From Gnomoniopsis sp. IMI 355080 (taxonomy: Eukaryota > Ascomycota > Sordariomycetes > Diaporthales > Gnomoniaceae), in assembly GCA_027946555.1 (NCBI GenBank), contig JAPEVC010000034.1, positions 1-64,000 on the forward strand: a stretch of 64,000 bases of DNA. Direction: 5' to 3'. The notes under the pieces were generated by a model. The model saw only the letters and a list, made by a program, of their open reading frames with translations. It was not told the origin of the DNA and did not search any database. Positions 54,126 to 64,000 of the stretch are shown piece after piece (positions within the stretch are counted from its first letter, which is position 1; every line of letters begins with the position of its first letter). The position numbers and the translations under genes are program-made.

Positions 54126-55496
54126 CTTGCCTGGCAGGAAGGTGCAAAGGTTCGTAATGCTGTGATGTGCGAACAAGTGCACTGCTGCAGCAGGTGAAGG
54201 AGAAGCTCAAAGATCCTCAAGTTGAGATACAATGGTTGAAAGTGGAATAGAACTGTTGTAGACGAATGAAGGCCGAGGATGCAGACGCTCAGGGTGGGCA
54301 GAAGAGGATAGGGGGTGCGAGAGGAGAGTGGTGAAGAGTCTAATTCGACCACAGAAAAAGAGTGTGAGTTGGTGATGGAGTGGAGGGAAACGGAGTGGAT
54401 TGGAAGAGAACGAGAGTACGAATGAACAAAAAGACCGAATGGAGATTTCGCAAGCTCAAGCTTCCGATTGTGGTGAAGAAGAGAAAGAGCTGTTCAAGGT
54501 GAGGAGAAGTTGATCAAAGTGGAAGGGACGACATCATGTCCTCCTTCATCATCAAGGCAGGGAACTGGCTGGTGCAAAAACACACTCCTGCCCAGGACTG
54601 CCAAAGCTCGACTGTTCTTGCCCTTGTGAAGCCTTCCGCCTACCTAGGTATGCAGTTCAAACAGTGCACCCCCAATGTGGAAGCCTAACTGGGTACCTAC
54701 CTAAGTACCTAGGTAGGTACGTGGGCAATCAGTGGGAGAAACGCTGATGAAGCCATCTGCAGTTCTGGAAGGAACACCTGACCAGTCACTTCTGAATTGG
54801 AGGCAATCCAGACTTCAGGGAGAAAGTGCCCCTGATGCCTGACTTCGGTTCATGGGTTCCCGGCAAAGGCGCATCATCTGTGGATGTGGGACTCCAGATT
54901 GTATGCTGGTAACGTTGAACCAGGTAAATTGGGTTTGGATGGGTCCATCGACATCGAGCAATGATAGCCGGAAGCTAAGGAGCTGCATTATGATGATGGT
55001 TTCTGTTTGGATTCTTGGATCCTATTCAAGTTGCTCCAGCTTGGTCCAACGCCCATACACTGTACGTGCGATAAGCTCCTCAAGCTGTGATCCTCAGTAC
55101 GGCCGCATGGTGATGATTTGTTTATGTGTCTGCCAGGAACTTCAAGTACCAAACGTAACGCATGCAGTCTGATGTCGTCGCTGCAAAAGACAGCAGGAGG
55201 TAACACTACTTCCCCTTTCATCAGTCCGTCGTGCTGCAGAGGCCGTTTTCGTGTCTCACAGTCCCACACGTCAAACTCTATCTCTGCCATAATGATGGAT
55301 ATAAAGACCCATGGGGGGACAAGACGATACTTCCGGAGGACAAGCAGATGCTTCGACCACTGCTATGGCTCATCTGAGGAGACACACGCGAGTCTCGGAG
55401 AAAACGGGCTCAGGAACAGTGTCAGCGGAAGGTCAAAGACATTTGGAGGAACTGGTCTCAGATAATCAAGAGAGCCTCAACTCATGTGACGCTAAT
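54126..55496. other. spacer with ACCTAGGT repeat
   Basis: Upstream region of the mucin-like gene and downstream region of the Rrt8-like gene. One palindrome at about 54651 and an array at 54691-54720. Open frames on both strands at 54852-55460 conflict with each other. Confidence 0.35.
54691..54720. repeat. ACCTAGGT-type palindrome array
   Basis: GGTACCTACCTAAG followed by ACCTAGGTAGG, nearly self-complementary. It lies about 570 bp upstream of the mucin-like gene. Confidence 0.75.
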
Positions 55497-56529
55497 TTAG
55501 AGAGGATCGTCCGAGTAAGGGGGAGGAGGCTCCTCCTCGCCCGGGGCCATCGTGACACCCGTGCTCCCAGTCGCCTCTTGATGTCCAGATCCAGTCTGTG
55601 TACCCTCGACAGAACGCTGCACCCGTCCCTCTTCCACTCTCGCCTCCGCATCTCCAGACCATCCTCTGCCCTTCTTCTCCATCTCCGCGACCCATAGTCC
55701 ACACCCAGCAGAGCTTGTCAGAAGAAAGAAGAATGCTAGTAGCGGCACCAGCTCTAGGACCATAGCGACTGTGCCAAACCAAACAAACCCCCAGGCATGC
55801 TTCTTGTTCTCCGCTTTACGTTCCCGCCGGCTGAGCCCCCGCAGCTTGTACCACCTGTGGAAGCTGAGTTTGCCGAGCCTCGCCCCGGTGATGATGATAT
55901 ATGCTGGCGAGCCGACGACAGGGATGAGATTAAGCGGCAGGTATATGACAAGCTCGAAGATCTGAATAAAGGACCAGGGCGTGTATTCAGCGCGGGAGGT
56001 TGGCTTGCCCAGCATCTTGACCGAATTGGGTGCGTCTGGGAAGAGCAGACGTTGCGGAGCCACGAGATCGGTGAGGCCTTCGTTGATCAAAGTAGCCTGC
56101 GAGAGGAAACAAGTCAGCTTCTGATCGGATTTTTTCGTGTACCGCAAAAACAGTTCAACGCACATCGAAAACATCCACCCTGCACTCGTCAACGAAAAAT
56201 CCCTCGAACAGTGTTTGGATGAGGACCTGCCCCTCCCCAAGCGTCAAGATCAGTCCATTGACCCATGCCCCACGGCCCTGCCAGATCGCCAGGAGGGCGA
56301 CCTGTGGCAGATAGGCGAACAGGAACAAGATCAAATAGACAATTAACGATATAATGGACAAGGGAAGAAGTCTTCCAGCCCAAAGCGGCCAGAACTCTCG
56401 ATGTAATGCGAAGTAGTAGATGCCCTGCAGCGGATATGCACCGCACCGCAAGGCCTGGTAAATGTAGTTCAAGAACTGCGACTTCTCGATGCGGCTCTTG
56501 AGCCTCGCCCGAATGTTATTTGAAGGCAT
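55497..56529 (-). CDS. Rrt8-like / EI24-type integral membrane protein
   Basis: Two exons, 56164-56529 and 55497-56096, with a 67-nt intron (GTGCGT donor, GCTGAC branch site, CGCAG acceptor); 321 residues. Hydrophobic segments: PLSIISLIVYLILFLFAYLP (about residues 55-75), a re-entrant-type stretch QIFELVIYLPLNLIPVVGSP, and AWGFVWFGTVAMVLELVPLL then AFFFLL. The phrase YPLQGIYYFALHREFWPL and the PLNLIPVVGSP segment followed by GARLGKLSFHRWYKL are typical of the fungal outer-spore-wall Rrt8/Lds family with EI24-like fold. Yeast members localise to lipid droplets and contribute to the dityrosine spore wall. The tail of 70 residues is hydrophilic and Gly/Glu-rich, ending in PPPPYSDD. Function in this fungus inferred only. 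Confidence 0.82.
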
Positions 56530-58296
56530 TGTAGGCCATAGAACGCTGGCTAGAATGGATCGGGAAGGTAGCTGTTATTTCGGAGGATTTGGGTAGTGTT
56601 GTGCATCTGCTAGCCATGCACAAGAGCCGCACCCAAAATTCGAAGTGACGTCTCACGAGATCTGCCGGCGCCATATGTGGCAGGCGGTCTACGCACACCA
56701 ACGTCGGCAAGTCGAGTATCCAGCATTGCGTCGACTTCCCTTGCAGGGGTCTGCCTAGATAATCCTTTCAACACGGGTCAAATTCATGATAATGCTGAAG
56801 ACGCTGCTGTTGCAATCGTACTTTGTCTTAGAATCTATCACTGTCTCTATAGCAATAATACGAATATTGTGTTTGGATTGACTCCCTGCCTTTCTACCCA
56901 CCACCATTATCTTTCCTATCACGGGCTTCACGTAGGCCTTCTAACCTCGAATTACCAGCGCACTAGAAGACACGGCAATATCGGGCATGGGAATTAATAA
57001 CCCGCGGTCTGGGCGGGCCTTTCAGGCGAGACATATGTTCCCCCCTACTTGTATCACTCTCATATCTGTCGGTATTTCCATGATCCTGTGACCAAGGGAT
57101 TGGTTGACGTCGGAATATCGGAGCTGTGGCTGTCCGCTGCTCTGGGGCTCGCGAGAGCCATGTGGAAATGAAGTCAATTCCAAGGGGATAACGGATAAAG
57201 CGGCCTGATCAAGGAATCCCTATCAGCACTTACTTGGGTTGCACCCAGCAGACGCTGCAGCTCGCGATGGCCAATACTGCGACCCACGCCTATGCTAAGA
57301 GGAGATCACACGAGCTTCCCGTTCAGGCTAGGTCAATATCCAGGCGAGTCTTTCTTTACCTTACCCAGCATGAAGTGGTGGCTACTTGGGTGCCACCGAT
57401 AAAAACAGCCTTGTCGTCCCAGGAACGCTAGGAACACAGCAATGAGCCAAAACAAAACAAGCTCGGAGCGCCCTATTCCACCCCTGGTCCAGGAGGAGGA
57501 CTTTTATCAGCATGGGTCAATCGCAATGTGCATGCCCAATGTTGCGGTGTGGTCACAATGCCCACGCCCATCTGCCGCGGCGCTTGACACTTTTCCTATC
57601 AAGCCCCTGCCGAGGCATCTTTGTACCGCCTCGCTGGATCCGAACCCCGGGGCCGACATGGTGGTATATGCTATGCAGACGGGAGGATATGGGTCCTGCG
57701 ACGTTCCTCTGGCCATCGCCCACGATTGCGGAGCCAGAGCATACCTCGAAGCAGTCTGCGATCTTATCTTTTCTCCGTCATGCCGCTTATGTGGATGACA
57801 GAACAAGGTCACGCAAACTTCACTTTGACGAATGAGTGACGCCCCGCAATGCCTGCGCTTCATCATGCTGGGTTCGACATGCAGGTCCCTCCGGAATCAG
57901 GCCGTGAATGTTGTTCGATTTACCAAGCGCGTCAACCTTTATTGTTCTATCAAATCGATAGTCTGACATTGACGGCATCGTTACTATCTCCGCGTATGGC
58001 GGCGAGTCGGAGACAACATGTAGTACGCAGAGGACTCGTCGTCGAAATTTTGATTATTCTCACACACAAAAATCTGTAATCACATCATATACGCTCGAAT
58101 CTGAGTCATTATTTGCTATCTCGGCCTTGGGAACTGTTGTTTGTCTTCAGGCCGGCGATACACATAAGACAACGGCCATGGCACCTAGGTCTAATGTGAT
58201 CTGCTTCAAGATGTCTTCTCGCTTCCCGGTGCTCATCCAAACCAAAAACTGAGATCTTCGTACTTGACTGAAAGAATCAGCTTCCAGAGAATTAAC
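56530..58296. other. divergent spacer
   Basis: No gene supported. Overlapping open frames at 57442-57866 on both strands are mutual shadows. An ACCTAGGT palindrome is at about 58182, just upstream of the protease gene. Confidence 0.35.
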
Positions 58297-61200
58297 ATGA
58301 GAGCCTCTCCAGTCCTTCTGGGTCTGACACTGGGCAGCTATGCCGAGGGCCTCAGCAGACGCGGCAGCCTTCAGCCATCCAATGCTCCTAATGGCACAAC
58401 TCTCCAACCCAAAAGATACATCGTTGAATTTGAACCTGTAAGTGGTCACACGGATCCGCACAACAACCTAGGAGCTTATAGAGCTGACTTAAAGTGACAG
58501 GGCTCGGACTATACTGCAATCGAAGAGAGTATTGCCGCACAGCCAGGCACGACGATTCTGAAGGTCTTCAACTCCAACGTATTTGCGGGGCTCAGCATCG
58601 AGTCAACTCGTCACAATGTCGACTCACTCTCAGACATAAGCTCGGTCGCCCAAGTTTGGCCCTCAAAAATCATCACACTGGGCACATCGCCGCCCGTACG
58701 CACATGGAACGCTTCCGACGCAGCGACAGCTGCTGCCTCGGGCAATTACTCGGTGCATGCTCAGACCGGCGTCGACAAGCTCCATGCACAGGGTATCTAT
58801 GGGGACGGTGCCGTCATTGCAATAGTAGATACAGGCACCCAATACACCCATCCAGCACTTGGCGGCTGCTTCGGATCGGGCTGTAAAGTTGCTGGAGGGT
58901 ATGATCTTGTTGGAGATGGATGCTGGCCTGAGGTTGGTTGCACCATCGAGCCTGACGACGATCCAATGGATGACCTGGGCCATGGTACTCATGTAGCTGG
59001 TATCGCAGTCGGCCAATCTATCAGCGGCCCGGGTTTCGTCGGCGTCGCTCCTGAAGCGACAATCCTCTCCTATAAGGTATTCACATACTATGACGATACC
59101 ACCGAGGACATTCTAATCGAAGCGTTTCTTATGGCCTACGAAGCGGACGCTGATATCATCACCAGTAGCATTGGGGCAGCTAGTGGCTGGTCAAGCGACG
59201 CGTGGGCGGTCGTGGCCTCACGCATCGCAGATCAGGGTGTCATTGTCACCATCGCTGCTGGAAATGATGGAGAAGAAGGCCCTTATTACGCCTCAAGTGG
59301 ATCATCTGGAGACAATGTTCTCGCGGTGGCATCGGTGGAGGCCAGCGAGACAGCCGAGGTCGCTTTCCTCGCCAATTTCACCCTAAACAACCAGACCAAT
59401 AGTGCTGCAATAGGCTATTACGAAGGCTTCGAACCCATTCCATACACCTACACAGGTTTCCCCATCTATGCGATCTCTTTTGACACCAATGCCACAGACG
59501 ACGCATGCGAGCCTCTCAACGTCAATCTCACTGGGAAAGTCGTCCTTGTGCGTGTGGCCACCTGTGATGGTTCAACACAGCAATATAATATTCAGGATGC
59601 AGGGGCTCACGTCACTTTGTTCTATCTCAGCGACAACCCCACCGCAATACCAAACTACAGCATCACGGGGGGTTTCACGGGAGTGATCTCGCAGGATTCA
59701 GGTTTGGCTATCATTGAAACTTTGGCCTCTGGGGGAGAGGTCATTGTCGACTTCACAACGGTGAATTCCGACAACTACTTCGTAGGTATGCTCAACCCGT
59801 CTGTTTCTGGCGGTTTGCCGAATTACTACAGCTCATGGGGTCCACTCTACGACCTCTCCATCAAGCCCGATATCTCGGCACCTGGCGGCGACATACTCAG
59901 TACGTACCCCACAGATGGATATGCTGTGATGAGCGGAACATCGATGGCCACCCCATACATTGCTGGCGTCGCGGCGCTCTACATTAGCCATTACGGCGGA
60001 CGCAAGTCTAACGCCAACTTCAACGCAAGCGAAGTCCTTATGCGGATCATCTCCAGCGGGGACTCGCTGCCCTACTTTGATGGAGAGTCGCTCACCGAGT
60101 ACAACATGTACGCACCTGTGGCCCAAGTAGGTACGGGAATTATCAACGCGACCAAGGTCCTGGGCTATACGACTTCGTTGTCGTATGCCAAGTTCGGGCT
60201 AAACGATACGTGCTACTTCGGCGCTTCGCACTCCGTGGACATCACCAATAGCGCTGATGAGGAAGTGACATATACTTATGGACTTCAGGATGCGGCAGGA
60301 TTCGAGACTTGGTCTGCAGCGGATGCAAGGCCCGTTGAGTTCTCCGAGCTGGTACCAGCTGCGATGAAGGCTACCGTGACGTTGCCTCCCGCTGTGGTAC
60401 TTGCTGCGGGAGAGACGCGCGCTGTCCAGTAAGCTCATGCTTTCCCTACCATCAATCGATGGATTATCGAAATTACTTGAGAGTACATCTGCTCACATGT
60501 AAATAGGTTCGAATTTGCTTATCCGGAGGGGCTTGACAACCTTCCCTTGTACAGCGGCAAAATACAAGTCAATTCCAGCTTGGGCGAGTCTCTATCCATA
60601 CCTTACCTCGGTAGGTTTTCCACGGATCTAGTAGCATTGTCGAAAACTCCGTTCTCCAGTTTCTGACTTCCCACCATCAGGCCTTGCGGGCATAGTCGAC
60701 GATATCATCAGCGACCAATGGCAGGCAGGGTACCCTTACTCGGTCTCCGGTCTTAGCGACACGGACAGTAGTGAAGATTCCTCGTGAGTCACACCTAACG
60801 ACGTCAAGAAGAACCTGTCAAATGCTAAGTTGGCTCAGCTACACCTTCAATCTTTCGACAACATCCCAGGACTTCCCTCGGATATCAGCCCGGACGCAAT
60901 GGGGCACCGAAGAGCTTCGGTGGGATGTAAGTGACAAGTCTGTATTGTTCCACATCGTGGTTCACTACTTGTCGTTCTTCATTTTTCTTAACACCATATA
61001 TTTGCAGATATTTCAATCCAATTGGACAGAATCATTATGGTCCTACCCACCTGTCACCGGGGATAAGGGCTACATTGGTTCAGTTACGTATTGGGAATAT
61101 TCAGGCGAGGTAACAATATACGATGCATCGGAGGATCCAAACACCACGGTTGCATTTCCCCTGACCGATCTGCCACGGTCTGCGGTCGATGATGACGACG

Positions 61201-61450
61201 AGGCGTACTGGTGGTTTGGCGGGCTTGCGAATGGGAGTCAGATTGCGCCAGGGAATTATGTGTAAGTCAACTTCCACTCGATTGTCATTATGTCGCGAAG
61301 TCTCGCTTGGGCCGCATATACGGCGATGAGTATTATCGACTAAGTTGTTGCTCCAGATCACGCTTCGCAGCCCTGCTGCCGTTTGGAGATCCAACTCTGT
61401 CAGATGGCTGGTCGATATTCAGCTATTCATTCACAGTTTTGTCTCCCTAG
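58297..61450 (+). CDS. secreted subtilisin-like serine protease (S8A, minor-extracellular-protease type)
   Basis: Seven exons: 58297-58437, 58501-60428, 60507-60610, 60681-60783, 60839-60926, 61008-61261, 61357-61450; 903 residues; introns 55-95 nt. Signal peptide VLLGLTLGSYAEG, then an I9-type propeptide (RYIVEFEPGSDYTAIEES) and the peptidase domain. The catalytic residues are all present: Asp157 (AIVDTGTQ), His208 (DLGHGTHVAG) and Ser528 (SGTSMATPY). The oxyanion Asn is in TIAAGNDGEEG. An insertion of about 130 residues with VGMLN and ACEPLNVNLTGKVVLV is a PA domain, as in vpr-like and C5a-peptidase-like subtilases. The last 200 residues form an Fn3-like C-terminal domain (EVTYTYGLQDAAG, RFAALLPFGDP). 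Expected to digest external protein. It ends 180 bp before the convergent MFS gene. Confidence 0.92.
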
Positions 61451-61631
61451 ATACCTCACGAGAACTCCGCCTTGGTCAATATTTACTAAATCTGATGTTC
61501 TATTCTCAATACCGCTGCACCTGTGAACCATTCCCTCCTGGTCATGTCTACTAATCAGTCGTCACCCCGAGGAAGTTGAACCAGATGATGTTCTGCCGAA
61601 GACCTGACTGGCACCTCCTGTGTTTGGCGAG

Positions 61632-63480
61632 CTAGACAACATCACCATCATGTGCCGCCAACGCTGCGGACGCATTACTCGGCGTACCCTCCACCGCGGT
61701 GTGTGCGTGATGTGATGCTTGCCTTAGATCTCTGACCTCCAGCCACCGCATAAAGATTGTTGTCATAATCAGTATAACTCCGAATGTGGCACAAGCAATG
61801 AATCCTGGCCTGAACTCGGGTGACTCGGAGGTTCTCCATACCGCATCCGAATACCAGATTTGGTTCACATACGAAAATCTGCAGTGATATGGTCAGCATT
61901 CTCCCTCCAGTCCCGTTGTAATGATTTGGCTCACATATTTGAAAATGCAGTCATGAAACCGCGCATCTCGTGATCACCTGGCATAAGATCCGGAAACCAC
62001 GAGTAGTACAAGCCTGGTACACCAGCGGACGTATAGGATAAGAAGTAGGCGAAATACTTCAGCCCAAGAGGCACTCTCCAAACAGCCAGCACGATGGCCG
62101 AGAAGATTGTACCTCCCTGCATGACCGCGATCGCTTGCCACCGCTTGCCTTTCAGAAGTGGCGAATCGGACAACATACCGGCCACAACCTGAGTAACGAA
62201 CCCGACAGCGTATTGGCCGGTTGGCCATACGTTTCTCTCGTAGACGGTGTGGTTCGTTGCCTTGAGGTAGAGCGAGAAGAAGGGTTGCTGGGTGGGGCAC
62301 GAGGATTGCACAAAGAAATACGATATTCCCAAGACCCAGAATTGCCATGTGCCGAATATTCGTAGAATCTTCTTTCGATTCCACACAGAAGCTCCAAGCG
62401 GCGTGTATCCATCGTTGACAAGGCGCTGGCGCGCGAATGCAGCCTCTTCCTTGGATATATAGAATGCCCGAGTGTTCTCCGGAAAATCAGGGTTGAAGAA
62501 ATACCCTATCACGCCGACGGGAAGACTAATGATACCGCAGACAATGAACAACCATTGCCAGCCGTCGTGTCCGAGATTGCCGTCCAGATTCGTATATACT
62601 GCCGCTTGCAGGTATCCTGAGAACATCGGCGCCAGGCATGCGGTCGAATAGAAAAGAGTGACACGCTTGGCCCTCTCGCTTTTTGTATACCAACTTGAGA
62701 TGAGATAGATTATTGTGGGGAAGAAGGCACCTTCGCAAAGTCCGACGAGGAAGCGTATGGCATACAGCTATTTCTTTCTATCAGCTTGATTTTGATTCTT
62801 CCAAATGTCTGGAGAAGGCTCATGGAGGCGAGTGACGGAAGTCACACAGAGCCTGAGAATTCGAACCAATCTGTTGAAATACTCAAAACTTTCAATCGGT
62901 TTTTTGAGATTGGAAGTATGGCAATGAGGTTAACGGGAATTTACTAACCTGGGAAACCGTCTTCACAGATGCAGAGCAAAATGTAAATATAGCCCACAAT
63001 ACCTCAAGGGTCGGGATAATATAGGAAGGACGGATTTTAGTGACTAGCACTACAGCCGGTATCTGACTGAGAACGTAGCCGGCCGTGAAGACATTGCTGG
63101 CATAGGTCAAATCACTTCCGCCCATGTTGATGGCCTCCTGCATGCCTGAGACGTATGCATTGCTAATGTTGGCTATTGCATTTATCAGCGTTGCGTTCCA
63201 AGTATCGTAGCTCTACTGTAGTTGGCAACTCACCCTGGTCCAAATTTTTGCAGAAATATCCTAGGCAGGTGTATGTTAGAAGGAAAAAGTCTAATTTTCG
63301 CAGGAACCTTTTCTCGGCGGCCGGCTTGTCTGGGTCATCCCATATGTATCGCTGGACGGTACGCCAAGCCGAGTCATTGCTCTGTTTGTGTTCACTGATG
63401 GATGCTGTCTGAGAGGTCTCAGCCTGATCTGAGCTGCCATGCCATGCTTTTTCGGGTGCTGTGTTCGTTTCCGCGGACAT
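61632..63480 (-). CDS. MFS transporter, pantothenate/allantoate-type (ACS family)
   Basis: Four exons in transcript order: 63234-63480, 62949-63172, 61935-62767, 61632-61878; introns 61, 181, 56 nt; 516 residues. The start at 63480 is preferred; an in-frame ATG 24 codons upstream (63552) is possible. Landmarks: EKRFLRKLDFFLLTYTCLGY then FCKNLDQANISNAYVSGMQE, YAIRFLVGLCEGAFFPTIIY, YTKSERAKRVTLFYSTACLA, and GYLQAAVYTNLDG then GWQWLFIVCGIISLPVGVIG. The C-terminal half shows WNRKKILRIFGTWQFWVLG and ACATFGVILIMTTIFMRWLE. The set is that of Fen2/Liz1-like permeases (pantothenate, biotin-precursor or carboxylate import). The substrate cannot be told. A second ACS-type gene lies at 36.3-38.3 kb, with only family-level similarity. 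Confidence 0.88.
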
Positions 63481-64000
63481 CTTGAGCCAAGGTAGTTCAA
63501 TGGATGCAACTCCAGATATGCCTGATGAACGGTCTCTGTACCAATGTGACACGGGCTTTTAGCTTCACAGATATAGTAGCTGTCTAATGAAATAACCACA
63601 TTATTATAAGACCAGCAGACTTTCCCTCAGCTTATCAAGACTAGGCGGCTAGGATGTATGGCGAGCGGTTAGATTTGCTGGTGATATTGCAGCCCCTGTT
63701 CAGTCTAGATGTCGCCATGCGCTTTGAATATGAGCCAAAGTTGCTTATCACGAGCTCGACGAGAGCCACGGCTGTCGCTGCCGTTGGGCGGGATGCAGCC
63801 AAGGCTCGACATAATTCAAACACTGCACCAAGGGAACGAAGTCGGATGACTGAAAATGAACAAGCAACTGTGACAGGGGAGGAAATGGCAATGTGAGGGG
63901 GATATGGCGAGATCTACGCTACTAGTTGTATGTGCATTTCAGTCGGGACCAGGTGCCGTCTTTGTTCTTGGGGAGGACAAATTGCGTGATTCCAGCTCGG
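63481..64000. other. right edge, upstream of the MFS gene
   Basis: Promoter region of the MFS gene. An 80-codon plus-strand frame (63654-63896) and its minus-strand shadow (63641-63823) carry no motif. No further gene visible before the window ends. Confidence 0.35.

Noticed and set aside
1..64000. CRISPR arrays, bacterial operons, riboswitches, insertion sequences
   Set aside because: No regularly spaced short repeats, Shine-Dalgarno-led operons or terminal inverted repeats with transposase; the sequence is clearly eukaryotic.

Overview
The window is nuclear DNA of a filamentous ascomycete (Pezizomycotina; a Sordariomycete is my best inference). The evidence is many short GT-AG introns of about 50-180 nt with CTRAY-like branch sites, an intron-bearing tRNA-Ile(AAU), and typical fungal protein families: 2EXR, GH3, allantoate/pantothenate-type MFS, Rrt8-like, and Ser/Thr-rich wall proteins. 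The left end carries the signature of repeat-induced point mutation (RIP). All gene models were read by eye from splice sites and frame; no database search was run.

Left block (1-8.8 kb): a graveyard of decayed genes. It holds the 3' end of an ankyrin-repeat protein, a DUF3638/DUF3645-type P-loop protein remnant, a tetratricopeptide remnant, an FHA-like/protein kinase remnant, and an unrecognised plus-strand gene. In the remnants that read well, in-frame stops sit where Gln, Trp or Arg codons are expected. That is the C-to-T / G-to-A pattern of RIP, and the DNA is rich in TA steps. A tRNA-Ile gene at 9.04 kb sits at the border with normal gene-bearing DNA.

Middle (10-35.5 kb): well-spaced genes. 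In order: a small secreted Cys-rich protein, a 2EXR protein, two tandem BTB/POZ paralogues (one frameshifted, one with a damaged splice donor), an SAM methyltransferase, a divergent coactosin / mitochondrial BolA pair, a 379-residue Cys-cluster protein of unknown function, an FAD-dependent oxidoreductase, and two convergent small secreted-protein genes, one of them frameshifted.

Right part (36-63.5 kb): denser and largely minus strand, rich in transport and secreted functions. It has an ACS-type MFS transporter with 8 exons, a GH3 beta-glucosidase with 6 exons, a type-B carboxylesterase with one extra base near its 5' end, a hypothetical protein, a monocarboxylate-transporter-like MFS protein, a 1202-residue mucin-like surface protein with Gln-Gly repeats, an Rrt8-like membrane protein, a secreted subtilisin-like protease with 7 exons, and a second ACS-type MFS transporter. 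The mixture (glycosidase, esterase, protease, anion-symporter-type transporters) suggests nutrient foraging. I see no secondary-metabolite core enzyme.

The long spacers carry a dispersed palindrome, ACCTAGGT, often extended with TAGG/CCTA units. I found it in spacers but not in exons and not in the RIP block.
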